61,647 bases of DNA from Seison nebaliae (Eukaryota > Rotifera > Pararotatoria > Seisonacea > Seisonidae): positions 1 through 61,647 of the forward strand of contig JALJEE010001547.1 in the NCBI GenBank assembly GCA_023231475.1, read 5' to 3'. Both the position numbers and the translations under genes were made by a program. Within the stretch, counting starts at the first letter, position 1; each line of letters starts with the position of its first letter. The notes under the pieces are model-generated. The model was not told where the DNA came from, made no database searches, and saw only the letters and a program-made list of their open reading frames with translations. This document shows, piece by piece, positions 35,101 through 45,377 of the stretch.

Positions 35101-35460
35101 AACTCGTCGATGGATACTCATCGTCTGGATGAAGCACAATGGAATGAATGGATAATGAAAGATAAAAAACGTCAAGAATATTTCTTCCCTATAATCAATG
35201 CGAATTATTATTATTTCATTCCATTATATGAACAATTCATCGAATTATTCCAACAAATTAACAAAGAAATTTCGAAAGAAAAAAATTGTGCAGATGAACG
35301 TGTATTATCATTACATCGATTTCAAATACTTTTCATTCGATTCCTCTCAACTCTCACGCTGAAACTCTCCAATAAATCGGAAGATAAAAAACAAATTTTC
35401 TCCACATTCGCTAAAGAAGGTGAGCGGATCGTTTTAGAAATTTTAAATAAATCCCAATGA
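32140..35460 (+). CDS. Divergent KAT2-type histone acetyltransferase (GCN5/PCAF-like), intronless
   Basis: A single 3.3-kb exon of 1106 aa. The N-terminus carries the metazoan PCAF-homology region: a Cys cluster (CSCDKCNC), then LLCDNCEHQLVQH and the FPVEW/FYLFIQLLRLHF block. The HAT core is at about residues 590-800. It contains CELVFLAV with the expected catalytic Glu (residue 721), FTYADRFAQHFFRKFGF and YAGASLMGMEV, matching TYADEYAIGYFKKQGF and YEGATLMGCEL of human KAT2. The acetyl-CoA loop is altered: QYQGMQ instead of Q/R-x-x-G-x-G/A. At the C-terminus only a vestige of a bromodomain can be argued (a TYN near residue 995); the ZA loop is not recognisable. Inferred role: nuclear lysine acetylation within a SAGA/ATAC-type complex, if still active. 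Start chosen at the first ATG before the Cys cluster. Confidence 0.82.
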   Translation: MLKNLKGKLSSFCSCDKCNCERFQSKQLKISLSCRLEYIEWNGEETEEDVDGLLCDNCEHQLVQHLSISESKLERNCWDLSEIIDTIIEFVHYVRHESYWKKLRFYQFPVEWNVKNEKFFYLFIQLLRLHFNESSGDIENFRIMRQSDDDDLNCQQFLTFHLFSVLLWMKPTQIELVTFILAIKEFFQQLAHVWLRYPDVSSKYYVIWLTSILIPRLNKRIKELANFKSAYWIFGKEFFFQHFPYALDVIENETMRNLTNLLNEIELIPSEHLLKKRWNYFLTMTNTMETIDGKGKRKMESSKKKYDLNDELKLMEQFVILEKLMIILMIIRKLFNINYSSRRYNDFIIFLENYRELIEGMKPLGRIHNFWNKITLKNLLKRHEIFESNFRIFQTYLNSTNFFVDFNSDYLRITNYGKESNLLNTREIGSIIDKCSLLHADDLNESHLEKLITFSIKNQLKRPIDWKRYFDEYSFNLLQYCRNRLFSIHHVIFFTLNIDQLMLNESNGFRQVKLMSLMNANSDMLRNWTIDSMRRIFSDKFINFIDNRIKRSFPIDSDIDLTHVNLLLEQQEMMVDLHLGEMVKLGKMEVQKELFQNLFSGNIAFLLIRYDEKGGLDLNNSEGFRILFILLQYRRMLRKQLPNIGILYLTSLLFHPYHWSLILVDSEQISSISTHMKEIMKEKDLKKRLCLIKEYSFEDNSKSVIIGGVTFLPFPNYSMCELVFLAVSQQYQGMQFGLLLLNAFRELMASCSLFYIFTYADRFAQHFFRKFGFTQMQEYKYPKVLYDGLLKHYAGASLMGMEVIANVPYVMLPLYFQIADEYFEKDKELAKFCKTVLPSPALDDDELELMEDFFTHGDIRLYVDLQRYEIDDTFTKEEIVERVKTLRSFETYEIIDESIYTNFNLKTVNIYPFIVKSKSKSYNRRANELFNKIRGITKKLKRDKDRMVNLKKLKEWINDHLINYRQIKIILQNFFASQIIIQLFQTYNSSMDTHRLDEAQWNEWIMKDKKRQEYFFPIINANYYYFIPLYEQFIELFQQINKEISKEKNCADERVLSLHRFQILFIRFLSTLTLKLSNKSEDKKQIFSTFAKEGERIVLEILNKSQ

Positions 35461-35578
35461 ATTTTTCTACTTTGCGTTTGAGAGTTCTTAAATTTATTTG
35501 GACAATAATTTAATTTTCTAAAATTTAGCTTCTGATGTCATGGTGATTATGTAAACAATATTTTAAGTCATTTAATTT

Positions 35579-38500
35579 ATGAATCCTAATTATCAGAATG
35601 TCGATCTTCCAAATCTTAATATTAATGACGAAAGTTATTAACTTTCATTTATGTCTTTTATTCATCTTCATTAATGAAAAGTTGCTAAGATTTGTAATAA
35701 ATTAACGGAAGAAGCGAACGGAAAAATATCATCTTATACGGTTCTCTTTGGAGATTTAGTTTGATTTGTTTCCCTTCTCAATCTCATTCACGATCCATTC
35801 ATCAAAATTTTAGACGAAAGAGGTGGATAGTTTAACGAAGAAATTGGAGACTAAAACTATTCAATTCACTAATATCAAGAAACAATCGATTAAACTTAAA
35901 CATTCTATCAAATATAACGAGAAAGGTTGAGAACAAGAGATTGTCATATTCATCTTCCATAACCTCATGTAGATATTGCACACGAAATATTAATTTCGAA
36001 TGAACAACGTTTGAAAGATCTGAATGAAGAGATAGAAGAACGACAAAATCTCGAGAAGAATTTAGACGAAGAGATTGAAGAAAGAAATAGAAAATTAAAT
36101 GATCGCAAGTTCTTCTTCAAATCCTTCGCACCAATCTTTCATTGAAAGTTATTAGAAAAGTCATCAATGATTTAGCAGGAAAGTTTAATGAATCGATTAA
36201 CGAGTATAACGATCGTTTGAAAATTAAAACTGAAAAAGAAATTTATTTGAATGAGAAAATTGAATTGATTGAAAGAATGAATGAGAAGGTCTTCATAATT
36301 ATCATAATTATATGTCATCCCATCGTCCTATAGATAATTGAAATCGATGTTGGCATCGTAAATTTGAAGGAGGATATCATCGATTATGAAAAGAAATGTC
36401 GGAAGCAAATTGAGAAATTGAAAGGGGAGACTGTTAAATTTGTTTTTTTTTTTTAAATGAAATTATATTTATGGAATCCAAAGGAGGATAACGGGAAGAG
36501 ATTAGCAATTCTAATAAAAAAATATGCTTATGAGAAAAAGTTGGTGAAATTTGAATATCTACAAAATTTCCATTCGATTATCTAGTATTATGGACGAAGC
36601 GATTTTCAATGAGAGTGAGAAACGAAGTAATCTCAGTAATGTGAAAGATGTTTCAATTTCAAATTTCCTTCTCATTTCATTTATCTCAATTAGACAATTC
36701 AACAATTGACGAGACAAATCGAATCGTGTCGATTACAGAAAACTAATTTATCCACATCTTTCGATCACCTAATCGAAGAAGTTGCAACATCGAATAAATT
36801 ATAGTTAATTTATCCCGACGGGAATTTGATTAAAAAAAAATTTTTTTAATTTCCAACAAATTTTTTCTCTTCTCCTTTTTTCCATAGCGAAATCAAAATG
36901 AAAGAATTTAATGACTATAAAAAGAAGACGACTGAACGAATGAATTATTTGAAAAGAACAATTGTGGAAGTGAGTTGAATTGATAATAAAATAAATTGTT
37001 TCATTCTTAAATGAAACTTACATTCTTCACAGAATAAGAAGGAGATTGAATTGGTGAAGAAGAAAGTTGAGAAGGATCGAATGAAAGAGAATAAATTAAC
37101 TCAACAATTGAAGTCATTGGAACAGACTCAAAATAAGTCGACAGGAGAACGAGATCGTCAAACGAAAAAGTTTCTTTCTCACAAATATTTCTCCATTTGT
37201 TTAGGAGGAGAGAGAGAGAGAAATCGATCATTTGCCTGATTAGGCAATTACGATAAACCATATTATGGATTTGGTAAAGAATAAAGTTTCCACTAAAAAA
37301 AAATCCGATTTCCTCGTTCAACTTGTGAAATTTTGTACGTTCAATGATTGGTGAATCATTCTTTATCGATTTTTTTAGAATTCCCAATTGAAAACTTATT
37401 GATATTTTAATTTCTCATCGAATTAACTTTTTTTTAGATTTCAACAATTGAAAGATGAATTAATGAAAGTGACGGAGGAGAATGTTGAATTGAGTAAAAG
37501 AATTCGATCGACAAATCAAGAAATTATTGAGAATAAACAGAAACACAGGTTCCATTTGAAATGGAAGATGATTTCTCATCACTAGAAAATAGTATATCGA
37601 TGAGTGGGAAGAAGAATGAATTGAAAATGATCACGACGAAATTGAACGAGATAAAAACACGACGAGAGAATCTTCAGAAGAAAATTATTAATCTTCAAGA
37701 AAAAAATGGCGATTTCAAATCGGATAGTGAGAGAAGATATGGAGAGAAAGCAAAAAAGTTATTGGAATTGAAAGATGATTATACTCAAATTCGTCAAGAC
37801 GTTACAAATCGCTATTTCTTATTTGGATGATGATAAATTTATGATGAACAGTGGAACGAGGAAGATCAATCGAAAAGAGATTATGAGAAGAGTATAAAAA
37901 TCTTCAGAAAGTTTTATGATGAATCACAAAATAATCTTCATTCATATCATAAGAATTATGAAAAAATTGACAGTTTTCCTCTCATCATCTCATCTTCATC
38001 GTAAATTTAAATGGAATTTAAGGAATTTTCGACCAATTGTTGTCCCAACAATATCGTCTATTTACCATCTTCAAAATTCCAGTGACAGTTCAACAAGCGA
38101 AAAGTGTGAAAATAACAAGTATTAATTTGGAGATTATAAAAGAACGAGAAAACTTGGGAGGAATCTTACAAGGTTATTTCCACATACTAACCTTAAATCA
38201 TCTTCAACCAAAAATTAGTGAGTGAGAAGAAATTGGCTGAACGTAACAGAAAAATAGATGAGAATGAGAATTCTATAAAGAATTTTCAATATGAAATAGT
38301 TAGAATAGATTTGTGTATAAATGATTTCATTTTTTTTTAAAGGATCGATGTCAACATATGACGAAATTAACTAACGAATCCTTCCAAAAATTATCGTGTG
38401 ATAATAATGAAAGATTGAGGAAGATGGAGAATGAAATGAGTTTGAATGAAACGAAAATTTTCCAAATACTCAAAATGAACACTCTCATCCATCAGGTTCA

Positions 38501-38756
38501 TTTCCATATCCATATTTCTCCTATTGACTATGATATGTCTTAGAACATTCCCAAATTGGAAGAATATATGAATAAGTGGACGAATGTCAAATCATGGATG
38601 ATGGAAAAGGAAGAAATAAACGGAAAATTTATGGAATCGAATAATCAATTTGAATCGATAAAGAATACATTGAAAATGGTAGAAATTGAGAGTGAAAGAC
38701 GAATGAATTACGAGAATGATGTTGAGCGATTATTCATTCACTTTTCTTCAAACTGA
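35579..38756 (+). CDS. Long coiled-coil protein, about 14 short exons
   Basis: Many short open segments separated by 40-90 bp AT-rich introns all translate to Lys/Glu/Leu/Asn heptad-like sequence. Examples are TKEVDSLTKKLETKTIQF, NEEIEERQNLEKNLDEEIEE, VTEENVELSKRIRSTNQEI and KWTNVKSWMMEKEEINGKF. A plausible start is the ATG at 35579 (MNPNYQNVDLPN). Exon borders were not all resolved. The overall form (rod-like, no other domain) is shared by axonemal, centrosomal and synaptonemal proteins, so no function is assigned. The intron density contrasts with the intronless KAT2 gene just upstream. The final codons overlap the 3' end of LACTB2 on the opposite strand by 23 nt. Confidence 0.6.
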
Positions 38757-39687
38757 ACTTATCAGGTGTGATTTCCATCACTTTATCCATATCCTTCAAC
38801 CATTCTAAATGATTTTTTATATTGGATTCAGCTGCATTCTCTAAAGTGGGCTCGAGACCGGGATAAACGAATTGACGAATTGTAGAAATATCAGAATTTG
38901 GTGTGTTTTTTAATGATTCTAAAATCTGTTTATTCCTCAATTTTCGATGATCAATATAACGTCTAATCTCATCCACCGGTTTCTCGATAATGTCACCATG
39001 TCCCGGATAAATGATTGATGGTTTTAACGATAATAATTTCTCTAACGAATCCATATATTGAGTGAGATTAACGAATACTGTCGTCTGTTTATCTCCCAAC
39101 ATACAATCGCCACTAAATAATGCATTCTCTTCAACTAATTGGAGACTGATATGATCGTCACAATGACCAGGAGTCTGTACCACTTTCAATGTAGTTTCGT
39201 CGTCCACTTTGAATAATTGATTGTGCTCAACATCCTTATAAAATTTCTCGAGATTTTTTTTCTTATAACTACTCTCGTATGGTAATTTATAGACGTTCGG
39301 TATATGTCGATTATTATTGAAGATTTGTTTGTCGGTAGAGGAAGAAGGAATATCGGAGGATTTTCTGGATGAAAGTGGAAATAATTTTTTGAATAAATCT
39401 CCAACTCCACCTTCATGATCATGATGATGATGAGTGACGATAATATCAGATATCGTATATTTCTTCCTCTGTAAATAATCAGTTAATAAATCGGTATATT
39501 TACTCACATTTTCGTCGCCACAATCTATCAATATTTTCTTCTCATTCTTCCCTACCAAATACGTGTTCGTTCCCTGCAATGTCATTGCACTAGGATTCTG
39601 TCCCAGTACTCGTTCTATTCGACTCGACAATTTTTTGATATTGTCCAACTTCGTTAATTGCATTCCGGCGATCATGATTCTTCTCAT
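38734..39687 (-). CDS. LACTB2: LACTB2-like metallo-beta-lactamase-fold endoribonuclease
   Basis: 317 aa, close to the usual length. It shows the LACTB2 signature start (RVLGQNPSAMTLQGTNTYLV), the metal-binding THHHHDHEGG (about residues 86-95), TPGHCDDHISL, FSGDCMLG and YPGHGDII, followed by the C-terminal winged-helix-like region. All metal ligands of the family are present. In vertebrates LACTB2 is a single-strand RNA endonuclease of the mitochondrial matrix. An Asp/Ser-rich insertion of about 25 residues sits after GDLFKKLF. The first ATG at 39687 is used; a second Met (residue 5) is equally possible. The next 335 bp upstream hold no gene. Confidence 0.93.
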   Translation of the reverse strand: MRRIMIAGMQLTKLDNIKKLSSRIERVLGQNPSAMTLQGTNTYLVGKNEKKILIDCGDENVSKYTDLLTDYLQRKKYTISDIIVTHHHHDHEGGVGDLFKKLFPLSSRKSSDIPSSSTDKQIFNNNRHIPNVYKLPYESSYKKKNLEKFYKDVEHNQLFKVDDETTLKVVQTPGHCDDHISLQLVEENALFSGDCMLGDKQTTVFVNLTQYMDSLEKLLSLKPSIIYPGHGDIIEKPVDEIRRYIDHRKLRNKQILESLKNTPNSDISTIRQFVYPGLEPTLENAAESNIKNHLEWLKDMDKVMEITPDKFSLKKSE

Positions 39688-40022
39688 CGTGAAAGAAATG
39701 AGGAAGAGAAAAATAAAATGAAAAAGAGAAAATAATAAAGTGAAACATTTGATCTAATTCAATTGAATTTAAATGTGCTTCCCATCAATACGAACCAAAT
39801 GACAAGAAATAACACACAATTTATTCAATCATAATCGAAAGGGAGACACTTATCTAATATGAGTATAATATAAGAATTAAAAAAAAAAATTTTTCCCACT
39901 TCAATGTTAAGCGTTAAAATGGAGAAATTGAGAAAAAAACTTTTTGATAGTTTTTTTTAAAAAAATGGTGACTCTGTTTTATGAAATTATTATTAATAGA
40001 AAGAAATTGAATAAAAAATAAA

Positions 40023-41825
40023 TTAAACATAAGAGACAACAAATTGTCCGATTAATATCAGGACGCCAATGACGATGAGGAGAATATGGAATATGATGGA
40101 GCTCTTACTCGAATTATTCTGTAGTCGTTTAATTGTCAGATGGACGAGTATTGGAAGAGAGAAGACGTAAACGAGTCCGCAGAAACTGCCGAAATAACGA
40201 ATGACTAGACCGATGTGTGGAATGAATCGGGCGAATGTCACACAGATGGCGACGATGATGATATTGAATGCGATGATGGAACGATGATTTGGATAGATAT
40301 CGTTGAACATGAGATGCATTGTTTGCACTCTCATAATGTAGACGATGAGAGGATAGACAGATATCATTTGAAATAGGAAGACAACTCGTCCAATTGTCGC
40401 TAACACATCAGATGTGTAGAAATTATTTAATAGATTATCTTCGATGCAATTGTGTGTGAGTGGAAATGTGATGTAGAATACAATTCCAATTGTCAGATAA
40501 GTGAGACAAACGAGAATATAAGCGATACCCAAATCACGTTTATTATTTTGTGGTTTCTCTTGATTTCGTACAATTGTTAGAATACATGCATGAATGAAAT
40601 AAGCCAAGAGTAGAATGCCGGTTAAAGAAGGGAATTTGTAATTTGCATATACCACTCGAATATCTGTCGTTTGTAATTGGAATCCCCAACCAACTCCTTT
40701 CACTATAACAAAAATGACGAGATAACCAATCGATACAATTCCTTCCATAACATCAAATATTCATTAGACAAATTATAAAAGAAAAAGAAAACCGACTGCA
40801 TTGAATTTGAGGAAGAAGGATGGATTCTGTAAACTGATCAATGGGAAAAGAAGAGCGACTAAATATAAAGGACATGTCTTCTCTCGATCCCACAAACGAT
40901 AAAACCACACATCCTTCCCTGTTTCTTTCCACAATGAATTGATGGGATGTGAAGGACAAATAACTAGAAAGGAATTTTCAAACACATAAAATAAATTGAG
41001 GTATATGTATAACCACCGGAGGAATTGTCAGTTAAATAGTGTAAATTGAAGTGGTTGATAGGAGGGTATATATCCGTCGAATTTGAACCATGTTCAATAG
41101 AAGCTTATCAATTAAAAAATGAAAAGAAGTCAATTCCAAAACTAACTGTACATATAAGTGACGAGAGTATAAAGGAAATTACTCATGAGAATCCAATAGA
41201 CAATGGCACCGCCTAATATTGATAATAAACTGAAAGCCAAACTGGCCAATTCTCCAGTTCGACCGAAATAATATTTGCAGATATCAGTAAATTCAATAAT
41301 ACTCGTTCCTGGAATATGAACCGCATTTCTACTCTCCAAAATGAGTGTACATGTATAGAAACAGATAGCACACATCGTCAGAATGATGATGACTCCCAGA
41401 ACTAAACCAGCTTGATCGATAGCCCATGGCATGTTTAGTAACGACGTTCCCATCATCGTATTCCAAATGGCAAAAATTGTCACAAAACTTTTTTGTTTAT
41501 TCATATTCTCTTCTCGATGTGAATGTCGATGAGAATCGTTGGATGAATAATTCGTTCCATAACCCGTACTATAAGAGAGAAGATAATCGTCCGAACTTGT
41601 CACCGAACGATCTTCATCCTAAATCGACAATGAATAAGAATATAGAAATACAAGAATAAAATCAGTTTTAACTTCTTCGTTAATTCTCCCTGAATGATTT
41701 CCATAAATTAAGGGACAATTTTCGTTTATCATTCTTTCGTCATCATCATCGTTCGGAAGATGGGAGATAATTGCGGAAGACGAGGTTGATTCGTCGCTGC
41801 CAATTCCATTAAATTTCAATTTCAT
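40023..41825 (-). CDS. SLC38A9: SLC38A9-like lysosomal amino-acid transporter / arginine sensor
   Basis: Four exons join in frame: 41673-41825, 41147-41618, 40793-40963 and 40023-40741 (504 aa). Introns are 54, 183 and 51 bp. The match to SLC38A9 is full length: an acidic Ser-rich cytoplasmic N-terminus, TM1 with the family motif WNTMMGTSLLNMPW, VYWILMSNFLYTLVTY, the PLYLVALLFPLISLQNPSFF block, and the C-terminal helices (FQMISVYPLIVYIMRVQ and FIPHIGLVIRYFGSFCGLVYVF). The luminal loop between TM3 and TM4 is much shorter than in human. SLC38A9 effluxes leucine and signals lysosomal arginine to Rag-Ragulator and mTORC1. It lies next to SLC26A11 on the same strand. Confidence 0.93.
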
Positions 41826-42868
41826 TATTTTCTCACCAACAACAATTTAAGTTTCATTTACGAATTTATTTCATTTTCACATACAACTTATCACGTTCAT
41901 TGTGGAGGGAACGCTTGTTATGTCTTTTTCTAAATAAACAACATTCGCCTTATGATCTATCGTATGCAGCCTACCGTTCAACAAGTTCTCATAAGAATCG
42001 ACGTGCAAACTCTTCACTTTCTACTTCTAATTAATTAAACATTCATTCAAATTTTCCAATTTTTAGCACTTTAATTCCATCATGTCATTAACCAAAGAAT
42101 AAACATTTTTTTTTAAATTAACAAATCAATTAACATCAAATTAAGAAATAATCGAGTAATCTATTAATGTCCTCTAAACCTAAATAAAAGATATATTATT
42201 TTAAATAATTTATTTACAATATATTAAATCTTTCATAATAGATATTAAGTATTAGGTATTAAGTATTTCTTGAAAACTTAAAATTACTTAACTTAAAAAA
42301 CTTTAAAAAATATTTGTTTCATTAAAGAGAGCGGTATTGATAAGAACAATGTATTTCGTTCTCATCCAACTGATTTTCAAAAACCAGACATCACAATTAT
42401 ATTCGAGAACAGCCAATTTTTGTTCGTGTTCGTGTGAACAGCACTAGCTATCATATATCCATACCATATTCGTGAAAAACATGAGAAATAATTGTTTGAA
42501 TAATGTTTAATGAATTTTAAAAAAATAATTTTCTTTTTGAAAATTTGAATGAGATAGAAGAAAGATGATAGGAAAGATATTAAAATAATTGAATTAGTTG
42601 ACCGGAGAAAGAATGTTCTCAAATTATCTCATCGTTTTGGAATGAGGATAAAGAAACTGAATTGGTATGAGGTCCACAATGGTTATACGAATGATCATGC
42701 CGGTTTTTATTTCTCGTAGGAAGAGAATAAGAACAAAAAAAATATGCCAGATGGAATGGTTTTTATTAAATGTGTATGAAAGTGTGGAAGAGGAATATCT
42801 TTAGAAAAAGTAAAAAAAACATATATTTGAACTTTTAACGAATAACAAAAAAATTAAATTAGACATTT
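41826..42868. other. Intergenic between SLC38A9 and SLC26A11
   Basis: No gene seen. It should contain the SLC38A9 promoter and the SLC26A11 3'UTR. A 25-nt match (about 42421-42446) to an inverted copy near 54290-54315 is the only repeated element noticed. Confidence 0.45.
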
Positions 42869-45377
42869 TCAATGTGTTCCTGGCCAAGGGAAATCTTCTT
42901 CGTTGTCGTCGGATATTTGTCTTGAATTCGATTCATCAATTCCCCCATACGACAATGGAACCATGTTGGTGTTACTTTCAGATCTGAAATTGGGATATCC
43001 TTGAATTCTCGATGATAATGTATTGGTTCGGGTACAATCGGCACTATCGATACCGACATTGAGTGGAAGTTTAACGAATTCGATAGCCTCTTTCATTAAC
43101 GTCGATTCTTTGTACATTGCACAACTCAACAATTGTTCTTCGACAATACTCTAAGAAAGAGAAGATAATTAGGAAATAGAAATGCAATTTAAATTTGAAG
43201 GGAATTGAAATAAACTGATAAATTTTTGAAGAAGATATTGAGACATTTCTCATCCGTTTTCTTCTGTGTCGATGAGAGTACGAGCAATTGTTCAACTAAT
43301 TGCATTAGCACTTGAACAGTGGTCGAATCAAGAATGTGAATGTTCTCACATTCGAAAGTGATGGCGTCGATATCGGAATTAGATTTTTTTATTTCATCTT
43401 CCATCACTTTTGTATCGATGATGAGTTCGTTGGCTGATTGAAGTGTTTCTTTTCGAGGTGTCGATTCTATATCGACGTTATTATTCAATAAAGACGTGGC
43501 AGCATGTTCCATACAATCGTTCTTGAATAATAATCGTGGTGAGTCATCATTTTTGGTGATAAGGGAACGATCTTTTCCATTCACATTCTCCACATATTTA
43601 TTCATAATCGTCGAACTGAGATATTCGATGGAAGCGAATGTCAAATGTTTCTCTTGTAAATACACAACTAATTCCGTGTCGATTAACTCAACTTTCAAAT
43701 GTCGTGGTCTAGACAACCGATATAACATGATGAGTAATACGAGAGTGAATCCAGCCAATATTCCATATTCCAATTCATAAAGACAAACGAGAAAGGTGAC
43801 ACACCAACAAATAAATTCGAGCTTCGATGAAATAGTATGATTTCCTTTATTTGATCGTTGTTTCATTAATTTTAATGGATAATCGAAATCCACCATATGC
43901 AACACATTGACGATGACGACGGCGGCGAGTGAACTTGTTGGAATGTATTTCAACGGAGCAGTAAATCCAGCCAAAGCAACAATCATAAATAAACCTGAAA
44001 AATTGATGAATAATCAATTATGATAAGGAAATTTAATTAACTGGTCAATAACGCCGTTAACGGTGTTTTAGCACCACTTTGATGTTGGACGGCACTACGT
44101 GAAAAACTGGCAGTGATTGGATAAGCACCAACGAACGATCCCATACAATTGATTAATCCGGTAACGAAAATTTCACGATTTGTATTAATTAATTTAGTTT
44201 CATATCGACTGAAAGCTTTCACTATCGCCAACATTTCTAATATTCCCATCAATGGTACGACGATCAATCCAGAAGAGATCTTCCCACAAATATGCCAAAA
44301 TGATGTCGTCTTATTACTGACTTGGTCATAAATATTTAATTCTGGTGGTTTAATCGATGGCAATCCCGATGGCACATCACCAGCTATACGAAAATGTACT
44401 TTCGGATACATTGTCGTTATGGCGACTACGATCGCTGCACCGAAAATGACCACTAAAGCATTCTTACCAATACCAAGAAACCAGATGAATTTCCGAGCTA
44501 TTATTATCGATCGTTCTCCATGAGACTTACATTTACTTATCACCAACGGGTTATTCTTTTCCCATTTCGCCACTTGTCTTGACAAGAACTGTCCAATACG
44601 ACTCAGATAGACCAATCGCGCAATGAGATGAGAAATAATTAACTTTTAATCCGACGAGTAGAACTACACAAAATATACCGAGACACATATCCGCCACACT
44701 CGTCTCTTTGATGTGTTTGAATGTGTAAATGATTTGTGGGAAGAAACCTTCGGCGAAATGTAGAAATCCGAAGAAATTCTAAATAATAATAAATTTTGAA
44801 AAAATTTTTTGTATGAAAAGTTTAACTTTAAATTGTGTTACAGTAATTGTGATGGCGGCGGCGGTAGTAAATCCGCGAATAACTGGTAAAGGAATAAAAT
44901 TGAGAAGGAAACCTAAAACGACGGAATTATAATGGAAATGATGAATAAAAGAATGGAACCTAATGACGAGATTGCAATCAACATTTGAACGATACCTGTA
45001 ACGAAAGCGAGAAGGATTGCATATTGTGGTGCAGTAGCTGCTGATGGTGCAATATTTGTAGCATATGATAAAGTCAAGATAGACATGATAGATGTTGCTC
45101 CAATATTCAAATCTTTACATGAACCGAAGAACACGTAAATTATTCCGGGAACGATGGAACAATACAATCCATATTGTTGTGGTAATCCAGCGATTTGAGA
45201 GAAAGCTAATCCCGCCGGTATCATCATCAACGTGACAGCAACAGCTGCAATCAATTCAGGTATGATGTCCATCAACGAATACAACGGTACCCATTCCATA
45301 AAGGGGAAAATGATTCGAGCAGTTCGTTTGAGCCAACGAACATTTCGTCGATTTGAACAACATGTTTGTCGTCGCAT
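42869..45377 (-). CDS. SLC26A11: SLC26A11-like sulfate/anion transporter
   Basis: Six exons join in frame: 44960-45377, 44827-44912, 44644-44778, 44042-44588, 43216-43994 and 42869-43150 (748 aa, introns about 47-70 bp). The SulP signature region is present (ELIAAVAVTLMMIPAGLAFS, then GLPQQYGLYCSIVPGIIYVF). Also present are VIRGFTTAAAITI, VVPLMGILEMLAIVKAFS, GAYPITASFSRSAVQHQSG and YELEYGILAGFTL. Each matches SLC26A11 better than other SLC26 members I can recall. A C-terminal STAS region (FECENIHILDSTTVQ) is interrupted by an Asn/Asp/Ser-rich insertion of about 80 residues. The family exchanges sulfate, chloride or other anions. CAG lies directly before the ATG at 45377. Confidence 0.92.

Noticed and set aside
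42251-42268. TATTAGG-type repeats reminiscent of telomere units
   Set aside because: Only a few imperfect units, embedded in AT-rich DNA, with no array.
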